DNA of 64,000 bases, from assembly GCF_018863235.1 (NCBI RefSeq), contig NZ_JAHKRS010000008.1, positions 62,001 to 126,000 of the forward strand, given 5' to 3'. This document shows, piece after piece, positions 36,794 through 45,940 of this stretch. The notes beneath the pieces were generated by a model. The model ran no database searches, was not told the origin of the DNA, and worked only from the letters and a program-made list of their open reading frames with translations. Source of the stretch: Pseudomaricurvus albidus (GTDB lineage Bacteria; Pseudomonadota; Gammaproteobacteria; Pseudomonadales; Cellvibrionaceae). The position numbers and the translations under genes were made by a program. Position 1 is the first letter of the stretch; each line of letters begins with the position of its first letter.

Positions 36794-37798
36794 TTAAAAG
36801 TTAACCAGTGATATGGCGTCTTCCAGCACCGCAATACTGGCATCCTGTTTGTGAGCATTCTCACTGATATGGCGGCGGAAGCGCCGGGCACCGGGTAATC
36901 CCTGAAACAGCCCCAGCACATGGCGTGTCATGTATTTTAACAATTGTCCTTCGTTCATTTGTTCCTGACAGTAGGCGACAAATTGTGAGGCGATCTCCTG
37001 GCGTGAGGGAATCGGGTGCTCATCATGATAGAAGCGCTTATCGACTTCCGCCAGCAGATAGGGGTTGCTGTACGCTTCACGCCCCACCATGACCCCATCC
37101 AGCCCGGTTACCTGTTCTTCACACTGCTCCAGCGTGTGTAATCCACCATTAATGACAATTTCCAGCTCAGGAAATTCCCTTTTTAACTGGTGCACCATGT
37201 CATAGCGCAGGGGGGGAACCTCGCGGTTTTCCTTGGGGCTCAAACCCTGGAGCCAGGCCTTGCGGGCGTGAACGATAAACGTCTTGCATCCGGTTTTGGC
37301 AATTGTTTCCACAAAATGCGCCATACCGGGGTAATCTTCCATATCGTCAATGCCGATACGGTGTTTCACCGTGACATCAATGCTCACTGCGTCCTGCATC
37401 GCTTTGATACAGTCTGCGACCTTTTCCGGATGGGCCATCAATATGGCTCCGATCATCCCGTTTTGTACGCGGTCGCTGGGGCAGCCGCAGTTGAGGTTGA
37501 CTTCATCGTAGCCCCAGTCCTCGGCCATCTTGCTGCAGGTGGCCAGATCAGCGGGGTTACTGCCACCCAGCTGCAGCGCCAGAGGGTGCTCACTGGGGTT
37601 ATATCGTAAAAAACGTTCCGGATCGGCGTGCAGAAGCGCACCTGTGGTGACCATTTCGGTGTACAACACCGCATGGCGCGAAATCAGCCGCCAAAGGTAT
37701 CTGCAGTGGCGATCAGACCATTCCATCATGGGGGCTACGGTGAAACGGCGATTGATGGAAGGGTGGGGCGAGACGGTGTTGTTCAAACGGAATACCAC
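36794..37798 (-). CDS. dusA: tRNA-dihydrouridine(20/20a) synthase DusA
   Basis: 334 residues from a GTG at 37798. The open frame extends 36 codons further, but a TATAAT-like -10 (minus strand, about 37827-37832) lies inside that extension, so a downstream start is more likely. FTVAPMMEWSDRHCR, LGGSNP, NLNCGCPSDRV with the catalytic cysteine, and MVGREAYSNP identify DusA. It is an FMN enzyme that reduces U20/U20a in tRNA. Confidence 0.95.
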   Translation of the reverse strand: MVFRLNNTVSPHPSINRRFTVAPMMEWSDRHCRYLWRLISRHAVLYTEMVTTGALLHADPERFLRYNPSEHPLALQLGGSNPADLATCSKMAEDWGYDEVNLNCGCPSDRVQNGMIGAILMAHPEKVADCIKAMQDAVSIDVTVKHRIGIDDMEDYPGMAHFVETIAKTGCKTFIVHARKAWLQGLSPKENREVPPLRYDMVHQLKREFPELEIVINGGLHTLEQCEEQVTGLDGVMVGREAYSNPYLLAEVDKRFYHDEHPIPSRQEIASQFVAYCQEQMNEGQLLKYMTRHVLGLFQGLPGARRFRRHISENAHKQDASIAVLEDAISLVNF

Positions 37799-38024
37799 AA
37801 GAGCTGTAATGAAGAATGAAAAACCATTATAGCGTTTTGAAGGATAGGCGTGAATTATCCTCTTCAATCCTCGACAATGTTTTGAGCTGAATATTGCTGC
37901 GACCACGCTTTCGGATGTTGGTTTATATGACTACACTTGCCAAGAACAGTCATAAAGTAAGAGGTTCGGAGCAGTAAGCTGCGGAAGCAGGTGTGACCAA
38001 ACCCGGATATTCAAGGAAGGAGCG

Positions 38025-38819
38025 ATGCTGAGACACTCCGTAGTTGCAAAATTAATGGCAAGTTGGTTGCTTGTGGCTGGGCTGCTGAGTGCGACGTGGT
38101 GTTTGGCCAATCCCTTGCCGGCAACCATTGATAAAGTTCGAAGCAGCATCGTTGCCATTGGTACAGTTAGACCCGTGAAAGCGGTCAAGGCAAAAGGAAT
38201 TCCGATCAAATTTATGGGAACCGGGTTTGTTGTGGGGAATGGTCAGCACGTGATTACCAACCTGCATGTGCTGCCTGACAATCTGGACACAAAAAATGGT
38301 GAAGTCCTCTCGGTTTTTGCGGGCCGCGGATCCGGCGCAAAGTCTACGCCAGCGCGCATAAAGGCCGTCGATGCGGTTCATGATTTGGCACTGCTGGAGC
38401 TGGAAGGCCGAGGCTTGCAACCGCTTACGCTAGCCAAAGATGCGTATATTCGCGAAGGGAGCGATCTGGCCTTTACGGGGTTTCCTATTGGCATGGTGCT
38501 GGGGCTTTATCCAGTGACTCATCGAGCTACCGTTTCGGCGATTACTCCATTGGTCATTCCAGCGCATTCCTCTGCCAGCCTGACACCGGAACATATTAAA
38601 CGCTTGCGTCATCCTTTCGAAGTTTATCAACTGGACGCTGTTGCCTATCCAGGAAACAGCGGCAGTCCTTTATACGATGTTAATAATGGCTCCGTTCTTG
38701 GGGTAATTAACAGCGTATTTGTCAAAGAAACCAAAGAAAACGTCTTGCAAAAACCCTCTGGTATCACCTACGCCATCCCTATCCGTTATGCCAATAAACT
38801 CATCAGTGAAAATCCGTAA
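38025..38819 (+). CDS. Exported trypsin-like serine protease
   Basis: 264 residues. A signal peptide (ASWLLVAGLLSATWCLA) precedes a chymotrypsin-fold domain. The triad is H81 (ITNLHVL), D120 (VHDLALL) and S212 (YPGNSGSP). No PDZ domain is present, unlike DegP/HtrA. It is likely periplasmic. AAGGAGCG precedes the ATG. It is joined without a gap to the next gene, so the two are coupled. Confidence 0.92.
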   Translation: MLRHSVVAKLMASWLLVAGLLSATWCLANPLPATIDKVRSSIVAIGTVRPVKAVKAKGIPIKFMGTGFVVGNGQHVITNLHVLPDNLDTKNGEVLSVFAGRGSGAKSTPARIKAVDAVHDLALLELEGRGLQPLTLAKDAYIREGSDLAFTGFPIGMVLGLYPVTHRATVSAITPLVIPAHSSASLTPEHIKRLRHPFEVYQLDAVAYPGNSGSPLYDVNNGSVLGVINSVFVKETKENVLQKPSGITYAIPIRYANKLISENP

Positions 38820-39299
38820 ATGCCTAAGATTGCCGTACTGTTTGTCTGCCATGCCAATGTGTGCCGTTCCCCCATGGCGGAGGGCATCCTCAAAGAGAAA
38901 ATCAAATCCCTGAAGCTGGAAAAGGTTATTAAGGTTGATTCTGCCGGAACTCAGGCGTCACTAATAAGTCGTCGACCGGACAAAAGAGCACAGAAGGTGT
39001 CTCTAAGGCACGGAATTGATATTTCCCGTCAAAAGTCACGGCGCTTAAAAGCAAAAGATTTGAAAAGTGACTACATTCTGGTGATGGATCGCGAGCAACT
39101 CAACTATGTGAAAGAGAGCCATCCGGAAGTTTTTGATCGGACCCGGTTACTGTTGAGTTTTTGCAATACCTCTGAGTTGGAGGTTCCTGATCCGTATTAT
39201 GGAAGTGCAGCGGGTTTTGATCATGTTTATGAAATGTTGGAGTCAGCCGTTGATGCTTTGCTGGAGAATATTTCCAGTCGTCTGCATCAACATTCCTGA
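38820..39299 (+). CDS. Low-molecular-weight protein-tyrosine phosphatase family protein
   Basis: 159 residues. The P-loop is CHANVCRS (C10-x5-R16) and the general acid lies in PDPYYG. The ATG begins on the base after the TAA of the protease gene. Wzb-type members dephosphorylate tyrosine kinases that govern polysaccharide export; here the gene stands at the edge of the exopolysaccharide locus, but no such kinase is in the window. Other members are arsenate reductases, which lack the DPYYG context. Confidence 0.92.
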   Translation: MPKIAVLFVCHANVCRSPMAEGILKEKIKSLKLEKVIKVDSAGTQASLISRRPDKRAQKVSLRHGIDISRQKSRRLKAKDLKSDYILVMDREQLNYVKESHPEVFDRTRLLLSFCNTSELEVPDPYYGSAAGFDHVYEMLESAVDALLENISSRLHQHS

Positions 39300-39546
39300 T
39301 GTGTTCTGGGTATAGGGTATTGTCAACCGTTTTCAGAACCTTAGAAAATTTACTTATAAAGCCTGACCAATATTAAATCTTGCCTGACAAGTCGCGGGCC
39401 TCTTATCTGTAATAGTTACAAAGATAAAAAAACTGCTAGGATTAGGTTATTACAAAATGGAAGTTGTACATTAGCCCTCTAATCTGGAATGGCTGGATAT
39501 TTTCTGAAGAAGAATACAGTCCGGGAACATATTGAGTTTGAAGCTT

Positions 39547-41562
39547 ATGGATAACCATAAAACCAATACCACTGACACGTTTGACTACCACGAAGCCTTT
39601 TCCAGAACTTTGGGATGGATTACTGAGGATGAGCTGGAAGTACTGCGTTCTAAAAAGATTGCTATTGCCGGAGTAGGGGGGGTCGGCGGTGTGCATTTAT
39701 TGACGCTGACCCGATTGGGTATTGGCAAGTTCAATATCTCGGATTTCGACACCTTTGAACAGGGAAACTTCAATCGTCAGGCGGGAGCTTACCTCCAAAA
39801 TATTGGGCGGCCCAAGATTGATGTCATGGCAGAAATGGCGCTTGGAATCAATCCCGAACTCGAGATCACCAAGTTTTCTGACGGTGTTACGTTGGACAAC
39901 ATAGATGAGTTTCTGAGTGATGTGGATGTCTATATTGATGGTCTGGATTTTTTTGTGCTGGATTTGCGGCGTGCCGTTTTTCAGGCCTGCTACGATAAAG
40001 GGATTCCGGCATTGACGGCAGCCCCTTTGGGAATGGGGGTTGCGTTCTTGGCATTTCAGCCAGGGCAGATGAGTTTTGAGCAATACTTCCGTATGGAGAA
40101 TTGCGACGCGGATGAAAAAAGTCTGAGGTTTTTGGTGGGGTTGTCACCTGCAATGTTACAGTTGGGGTACCTGGCTGATCAAAGCCGGGTAGATCTGGAA
40201 AATCAGAAGGGACCCTCAACACCGATGGCCTGTGAAATGTGTGCAGGTGTTGCAGCTACCAACACACTGAAACTTTTATTGAACCGTGGAAAAGTCAAGG
40301 CAGCGCCCTGGGGGCTTCATTTTGATGCCTATAAAAATCAGTTCAAAACAACTTGGCGGCCGTGGGGCAACAGTAACCCCGTACAAAAGCTGATGTTGAA
40401 AATTGCCCGTAAAAGTCTGATGAGTCAGAGAGAGCAGCAACGAGAGGCTAAAGCTGGAGATGTTGCTCCTGATATGAAAAAAACAGCGTCTGATATAGAG
40501 CAGGTTCTTGAGTGGGCTCGTTGGGCACCCAGTGGTGACAATACACAAGTATGGGATTTTGAGTTACTGAGTGATACCTCAGTTCGTATTCATGGTTATG
40601 ATACAAGAGATTGGTGTGTCTATGATCTTCGTGGGCGTGCCAGCCAGATAGCCCAGGGGGCATTGCTGCAAACGTTGGAAATTGCGGCAAATAAGCAGAG
40701 TTTTTTAGTCGACTGGCAACTGATTGAGCAGTCAGACGAGAGTAAAACACTGATCGATGTCAATCTGACGAAAACACAAACTGCACCAGCAGCTCCCTTA
40801 TTGCCATACATTAAAACCCGTTCGGTGCAGCGTCGACTGCTAAAGAGAAATCAGATAACAGACCGAGTTAAAACCCAGTTAGAACAAATAGTCGGTGATG
40901 ATTACTCCCTGATCTGGGTTGACGGCAACAGCCGCTGGGATATGGCCAAATTACTGTTTCGCAGTGCTAAACTTAGGCTCACCATCAAAGAGGCTTACGA
41001 TGTGCATAGTAAAGTCATTGAGTGGGACTCTCAATATAGTGAGGATCGAATTCCGGATCAGGCCGTGGGCATGGATCCAGTCGGTTTAAAACTCATGCGA
41101 TGGGCTCTCAAGAGCTGGAAGCGGGTACAGTTTCTGAATCGTTATCTGGCAGGCACCTGGCTGCCACGCATTCAGCTGGATTTAATGCCTGGCTTGTATT
41201 GTGGAGCTCACTTTATTTTAACGGCGAAGAAAACCCCGGAAAACACAGAAGATTATCTGAACGCTGGTCGAGCGGTGCAGAGGCTCTGGCTGGAAGCGGC
41301 TCGACTGGGGCTGCAATTTCAGCCAGAAATGACGCCTTTGATATTCTCTCAGTACAGTGAATCTGGCCAGAGATTTACAAGTGATGAAAATGGAGCACTT
41401 CAGGCGGATGAGATCAGGCAGCGGTTAAAGACGTTCTTTGGTGATTGTGATCTGCACAGCGGAGTCTTTATGGGCCGTCTGGGATATGGTCCTGCCCCCG
41501 TAGCTCGCTCTCTTCGCAAGCCTTTGGAAGACTTACTTATCAAGTCGAAAGAGGGGGCGTAG
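39547..41562 (+). CDS. ThiF family adenylyltransferase fused to a nitroreductase-like domain
   Basis: 671 residues from the ATG at 39547. Residues 30-260 are an E1/MoeB-like domain: ATP loop GVGGVGG (42-48), NFNRQ (74-78), a lysine at 90 and D131. Only one zinc-type CxxC is seen (C229, C232). From about 315 a nitroreductase-like domain begins, with WARWAPSGDNTQVWDF, and runs to the C-terminus. The same fusion is known from mycobacterial Rv1355c (MoeY), of unknown function. It is convergent with the prsT gene, 38 bases away. Confidence 0.88.
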   Translation: MDNHKTNTTDTFDYHEAFSRTLGWITEDELEVLRSKKIAIAGVGGVGGVHLLTLTRLGIGKFNISDFDTFEQGNFNRQAGAYLQNIGRPKIDVMAEMALGINPELEITKFSDGVTLDNIDEFLSDVDVYIDGLDFFVLDLRRAVFQACYDKGIPALTAAPLGMGVAFLAFQPGQMSFEQYFRMENCDADEKSLRFLVGLSPAMLQLGYLADQSRVDLENQKGPSTPMACEMCAGVAATNTLKLLLNRGKVKAAPWGLHFDAYKNQFKTTWRPWGNSNPVQKLMLKIARKSLMSQREQQREAKAGDVAPDMKKTASDIEQVLEWARWAPSGDNTQVWDFELLSDTSVRIHGYDTRDWCVYDLRGRASQIAQGALLQTLEIAANKQSFLVDWQLIEQSDESKTLIDVNLTKTQTAPAAPLLPYIKTRSVQRRLLKRNQITDRVKTQLEQIVGDDYSLIWVDGNSRWDMAKLLFRSAKLRLTIKEAYDVHSKVIEWDSQYSEDRIPDQAVGMDPVGLKLMRWALKSWKRVQFLNRYLAGTWLPRIQLDLMPGLYCGAHFILTAKKTPENTEDYLNAGRAVQRLWLEAARLGLQFQPEMTPLIFSQYSESGQRFTSDENGALQADEIRQRLKTFFGDCDLHSGVFMGRLGYGPAPVARSLRKPLEDLLIKSKEGA

Positions 41563-41600
41563 ATAGGATCGCCCCCTGATGATATCAAGAGGCAGTTGGT

Positions 41601-44414
41601 TTAGAGAGTTTTAATCAGGGCTTGCGCTTCTTCTCGCTCATTAAATGAGCCGTCTGCATCCAGCAGTGCACTGAGGATGGTGCGACTTTCCTGACTTTTC
41701 CCCAGGGCTTTCAGGATTTGGGCTTTGTGGTAGAAAAAACTGGGGTCTCCATTGTTAATATCCATTTTTCTGGTGGCTTCATTAATGGTTCTGAGAGCTC
41801 TCTCGTTTTGATTGTTATGCATTAAAACTACCGCGAGTGTATCAAGTAAGGCGGGCGAGCCTGGATTCACCGACGTTGCTTTTTCCGCGTATTCCAATGC
41901 TTGTTTGGGGTCTTTTTCCCTGAGCAGCCAAGCCATGTTGTTCAGAGCCAAGGCATTGTCATTGGACTTGTCTAACACTATCAGGTAATGGCTGACAGCT
42001 TTATCGTTCATCTTGTCATTGAGATAGACGCCAGCTAAAAAGTTGCGGCTGACAATATCATCGGGGTTTTCTTCTAACCAGTCTTCCAGAATTGCATAGC
42101 CTTCCTGTTGATCACGCTTATAGACTGCACTGCTGTAAGGAAACAGCGTCTGCTTTGATGGCGCATTCGCAAATGCCTGCTTGAGAGTGGCTTCTGCCTG
42201 CCTGGATTCTCCCAATCCTGCTTCGGCTTTACCCTTGGTCAACAATAGGGTTGGGTTATCGGGTGCCAAAGCCAGCAGGCGTTCGGATTCGTCTTTTGCC
42301 TGTTGGTAATGACCGGCTCTGAGCATGTTGTTAATATTCGCCAAATTACTGATCAGGTGATTGGGATTCAGCTCAAGTGCTTGATCGAGAGCTTGCTGTG
42401 AAGCCTCTGATTTACCCTGTTTGGCCAATAGCTGTGACTTCAGGAAAATTGCATCAACATTATTAGGCGACAATTTAAGTGCGCGGCTAATATGATCCTG
42501 CGCTTCCGGTAGTTGGTTGTTGCCAAGGTAATATTCGGCCAGCAATAGGGATATTTCGATACTTTCTTTAGTGCGTGTATTTTGTTCTCCCAGTGTGGTC
42601 AGCACTTTTTCGGTTTCACCATGGGTTAGGTAATGGCGTGCCAATAAGTAGCGTGGTTGTAGCTCTGTAGGGTGGCTGGAGATTGCAGTTTCCAGATGTT
42701 TGATAAATGCCTCTGGGTCAGTTTTTTGTTCCAGTAGTGCCAATTTGACTAATGTCGAAAGATGTTCATCATCCAGCTTAAGAGCTTCTTGGTAATAGGA
42801 TTCTGCCTTGCTGGAATCCCCGGAAACCAGCGAAAGAGAAGCCAGATTGTGTAAAACGCTGATGTTGTCTGGGGATAGTTCTCTGGCTTTTAAAAAACTG
42901 TTGTTGGCTTCACCGAGTTGCTTCATTTGCAGTTGAGTCAACCCAAGCAAATTGTAACCGTTGGTATTCTCAGGGTTATTTCTGCTGAATTCCTCTGCTG
43001 CAGCCAGTGCTTTATCAAAAGATTTCTGTGTTGAGTAATAGGTCGCAACTTGTCTAACGACCTGCCAGTTGTCAGGATATTTTACAAGCAGTTCATCCGC
43101 AGCCTTGAGGCCTTTTTCAGCCTCTCCATTTTGGAGTAATGCCGTGACTTCACGAACCTGAATAAATTGGCTGTCTGGCAGCAAGATTTTGAGCTTGGAC
43201 AGCAACTTTAACTCTTTGTCATACATCCTTAGGCCATGGTAGGCATCTGCCAAAGAGGCCAGCAGTTGGCTGTTTTCAGGGTGGGCGTTAACGACATCTT
43301 CAAGCAGTAAACGGGCTGCTTCAAAATCATTGCCCTTCAATTTTGTCTGGGCCAATAATAGCCTGCCGGGCAAATATTCTGGGGCTTGGTCAAAATAGGC
43401 CGTCGCCATGTCTTCGGCAGTATCGTACTGCTGAATCATAAAGCTGTTTAGTGCTAAATAGTAAAGGTTTGGCAAAAACTTTGGTTGCTTATTATACGCT
43501 TGTTGAAATGAGGTTTGAGCATCCATGTTTTTGCCTTGAGACATCTGGATGACACCCTGTAAAAAGTCTATTTCATAATAACCAGAGATCAGTTCCTTTG
43601 CCGAGTCAAGATCTTTCTGTGCTGCATCAAACTCACGATTTTCAATTCTTAACCCCGCTCTTCTAATAAAGTCAGCTGCATTGGTGGGGTTAAGCTTGAT
43701 TGCTTCGTCGTAGGCTTTTTCAGCTGAGTCCAGTTTGTTTTCGGTGCGGTAAATGTGGGCCAGTTGACTCCAGGCGGGTGCATATTCAGGGTTGTTGTCG
43801 ACGACATCCCTAAGCAGGGATTCAGCCTCGGCAGGGTTGTCCATGGCGGTCATAACAGCTGTGGCAGTCTTGACTTCAGGAGCCTCAGAAGACAGCTGGT
43901 TTGCCATTTTCATCATTTGTGTGGCTTTTTCGGGCTCGTCGGTCCTCCGGTAAGCGCGTGCTTTAAATGAATAAGCTACTGCCAGACTGTCGTCAGATAA
44001 CCCTTCCAGCGGAAGGTCGATAGCCTTTTGATGTTCACCAAGGTCGACATATACACTGAGTAAAGGAGGGATGATTTCCTCCTTGGATCCATTGTTTTTC
44101 AGCGCATATTCCAGTTCTTTTTGGGCGCCTGGCAGGTTGCCTGCTTCTTGATAGAGGCGGCCTAACTGTATACGTGACGGTATATGGTCAGGATATTCCT
44201 GAAGAATGGATTTTAACTGTACAGTTGCAGCTTTTAAGTCTCCAGCTTCCATGGAAGCCTTTGCTTCTTTAAACAGTTCTTCCGGATTTTTCCCTCCGAG
44301 ACAACCACTTGTGGCGCCTAAAATTAAAATCAGGAGGAATACCAGAAAGTGGTTGGTTGTTTTAAGTGGATAGCTATTACTCATAACGCGCATCTTTATT
44401 GTACGTCCTGTCAT
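41601..44414 (-). CDS. prsT: XrtA/PEP-CTERM system TPR-repeat lipoprotein PrsT
   Basis: 937 residues. The start at 44414 has GGAG seven bases upstream. A lipobox GATSGC near residue 38 ends the signal sequence, so it should be an outer-membrane-facing lipoprotein. About twenty TPR units follow, with the pattern A.....G....A...L..AL..NP throughout. PrsT members occur only with exosortase A and exopolysaccharide loci and are thought to help polysaccharide or protein export. A second long TPR protein of the same type is at 60671. Confidence 0.92.
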   Translation of the reverse strand: MTGRTIKMRVMSNSYPLKTTNHFLVFLLILILGATSGCLGGKNPEELFKEAKASMEAGDLKAATVQLKSILQEYPDHIPSRIQLGRLYQEAGNLPGAQKELEYALKNNGSKEEIIPPLLSVYVDLGEHQKAIDLPLEGLSDDSLAVAYSFKARAYRRTDEPEKATQMMKMANQLSSEAPEVKTATAVMTAMDNPAEAESLLRDVVDNNPEYAPAWSQLAHIYRTENKLDSAEKAYDEAIKLNPTNAADFIRRAGLRIENREFDAAQKDLDSAKELISGYYEIDFLQGVIQMSQGKNMDAQTSFQQAYNKQPKFLPNLYYLALNSFMIQQYDTAEDMATAYFDQAPEYLPGRLLLAQTKLKGNDFEAARLLLEDVVNAHPENSQLLASLADAYHGLRMYDKELKLLSKLKILLPDSQFIQVREVTALLQNGEAEKGLKAADELLVKYPDNWQVVRQVATYYSTQKSFDKALAAAEEFSRNNPENTNGYNLLGLTQLQMKQLGEANNSFLKARELSPDNISVLHNLASLSLVSGDSSKAESYYQEALKLDDEHLSTLVKLALLEQKTDPEAFIKHLETAISSHPTELQPRYLLARHYLTHGETEKVLTTLGEQNTRTKESIEISLLLAEYYLGNNQLPEAQDHISRALKLSPNNVDAIFLKSQLLAKQGKSEASQQALDQALELNPNHLISNLANINNMLRAGHYQQAKDESERLLALAPDNPTLLLTKGKAEAGLGESRQAEATLKQAFANAPSKQTLFPYSSAVYKRDQQEGYAILEDWLEENPDDIVSRNFLAGVYLNDKMNDKAVSHYLIVLDKSNDNALALNNMAWLLREKDPKQALEYAEKATSVNPGSPALLDTLAVVLMHNNQNERALRTINEATRKMDINNGDPSFFYHKAQILKALGKSQESRTILSALLDADGSFNEREEAQALIKTL

Positions 44415-44729
44415 TTCTGGGCTCCGATTTTTTCGATCCTGAAGAAGCTGATCGGAGCCCTTGATTATTTGAAGGTCACCGAAAGTGCTTGTGGCTTAAG
44501 AATACGCATAGGTTGGTGATATTTCCAGCTATAACGAGGCACCTTATATGGCATGCTTTTCTTTTTGTGTTAATGGATAGGGGCGGCTTCAGTGTGCTCG
44601 GTTTAATCTTTAAGAATAACCGTGGTGTTTTTGCATGACATTATCGACTATCCGGGGATGGTCTATGTGTTGTTTCATGTCCGAGGATGAGCAGGTATTA
44701 GGTGGGGTGAATTTAGGTGCCATGTGTGG

Positions 44730-44748
44730 TGTCAGTAATTTTTACAGG
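44730..44748 (+). promoter_or_regulatory. Putative PrsR-binding box upstream of the PEP-CTERM gene
   Basis: TGTCAGTAATTTTTACAGG. It is 15/19 identical to the box at 60618-60636 (minus strand) and shares TGTCAG plus TTTTACA with the box at 55881. Its first base is 91 bp from the first G of the -24 element, the same distance as at the 60.6-kb site. Position and conservation fit an NtrC-family activator site; assignment to PrsR is inferred. Confidence 0.7.
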
Positions 44749-44818
44749 CTGGGTGTCGGGATTTTATTTTACGGGACTGAAAATATCTAACTAACTGATT
44801 TAAATGTATAAAAATAAA

Positions 44819-44835
44819 CTGGCACGATCCTGGCT
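44819..44835 (+). promoter_or_regulatory. Sigma-54 (RpoN) -24/-12 promoter of the PEP-CTERM gene
   Basis: CTGGCACGATCCTGGCT: GG and GC are separated by exactly 10 bases, and the -24 part TGGCACG is perfect; the -12 part has TGGC instead of TTGC. Transcription should start near 44846, about 105 bases before the ATG. Confidence 0.8.
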
Positions 44836-44949
44836 TTAATCCCCGTATATAACATGCTGTGTCGGTTAAACCCGAAAGACAGTGTTATAGATTAGGGTTC
44901 AAAGTTGCAATTGACTTCGAGGCTTTTACGAGTTTTAGGGAGAAGTGAA

Positions 44950-45768
44950 ATGAAAAATTTATTCAAAGCGATCTCTATTCCAGTTTTACTGGCGGCGAGT
45001 TCGTTATCTTCTGCGAGTGGTATTGCTATTGACTTGTTCAGTGGTGGAACCCCGGAAGCTCCAATAGCACAGTTCGCGGCTGATTATACCGATGGTGGCG
45101 CGGCTGTTGATGCGCTGGAAGCAGGGCCATATCCGGATATCGTGGGTGGTTATCGCGATCTATCAGTTAACTGCCTTACTGGCTGTATCGACAATGGTGG
45201 TGGCGGTCCTGGTAGTTTGGGAACAGAGGCCGTAGTAGGCTATTCTGCCTTGCTGGGTAGAAATGTATTTGCAATGAGTAATGATGCACAGGTAACAGGT
45301 GAGGCAACACTCATTTGGGATGGCCAGGGCAGTACCGGTCTGGGAGGATTTGACCTTAGCGGCTTTAGCGCATTTGAGGTAGATGTTTTCCTTTCTGATT
45401 CCGGCGATGATGCGGCTTGGAAGTTTCAGTTGATTGCAGCAGATGGAAGCGGTCGTAATTCTGTTGTTCAATTGGTTGCAGCCACAGTCCCCCTTGTTGT
45501 TGGAAGCAGTCAGCTCTTCTATATCGATATATCCTTGTTCAATCAATGCGGATTGGTCAATGTAATCTGTAGTGGTGGTGATGCTGATATAGTTGACTTG
45601 TCAGACTTGGAACTGTTAGGCGTAGTGTTCAACTTTGAAGGCGCAGTTGCTGTAGACCTCGGTTTGCATGGAATTCGGGCAGTCCCTGAACCTGCCATGG
45701 TTTCTATGATGGGTCTTGGTCTGCTGTTAATGGGATTCTTTGCAAGACGCAAAAGTTTAGAAGCCTGA
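44950..45768 (+). CDS. PEP-CTERM sorting domain-containing protein
   Basis: 272 residues from the ATG at 44950, with AGGGAGAAG upstream. A signal peptide (MKNLFKAISIPVLLAASSLSS) precedes a Gly/Asp-rich beta-type ectodomain with a few cysteines. The C-terminus is a textbook PEP-CTERM tag: VPEPAMVSM, a hydrophobic helix, then ARRKS. Exosortase should cleave it and anchor or release the protein with exopolysaccharide. Controlled by the sigma-54 promoter upstream. Confidence 0.94.
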   Translation: MKNLFKAISIPVLLAASSLSSASGIAIDLFSGGTPEAPIAQFAADYTDGGAAVDALEAGPYPDIVGGYRDLSVNCLTGCIDNGGGGPGSLGTEAVVGYSALLGRNVFAMSNDAQVTGEATLIWDGQGSTGLGGFDLSGFSAFEVDVFLSDSGDDAAWKFQLIAADGSGRNSVVQLVAATVPLVVGSSQLFYIDISLFNQCGLVNVICSGGDADIVDLSDLELLGVVFNFEGAVAVDLGLHGIRAVPEPAMVSMMGLGLLLMGFFARRKSLEA

Positions 45769-45800
45769 AGTTGACGTTTAAGAACCCTAAAGCTCAAAGC

Positions 45801-45827
45801 GAATAGCTCCACATTGTGGGGCTATTC
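45801..45827 (+). terminator. Terminator hairpin after the PEP-CTERM gene
   Basis: GAATAGCTCC pairs with GGGGCTATTC (one G-U pair) around ACATTGT. T-rich bases follow loosely. It separates the sigma-54 unit from the acyltransferase gene. Confidence 0.75.
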
Positions 45828-45940
45828 TTCGTCATATATTTTAAATATTATTATTTGTGTATTGTTTATCCCGCCTATACTGAAACCATAATAAATTTCT
45901 TTTCCTTCCTTTTTGAGGGTATCTATAGAGCCTGCTTGGT

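Larger units (their letters stand above)
44415..44949. other. Divergent regulatory gap between prsT and the first PEP-CTERM gene
   Basis: 535 bases without a gene. It holds the 19-bp box at 44730-44748 and the sigma-54 promoter at 44819-44835, listed separately, and a leader of about 105 bases. The prsT promoter was not located. Confidence 0.8.

Noticed and set aside
36794-37906. Longer DusA start at 37906
   Set aside because: The extra 36 codons are not like DusA and contain a TATAAT-like promoter element.
44706-44722. Minus-strand TGGCAC...TTCA as a sigma-54 promoter for prsT
   Set aside because: The -12 element has CA in place of GC, which is normally essential.
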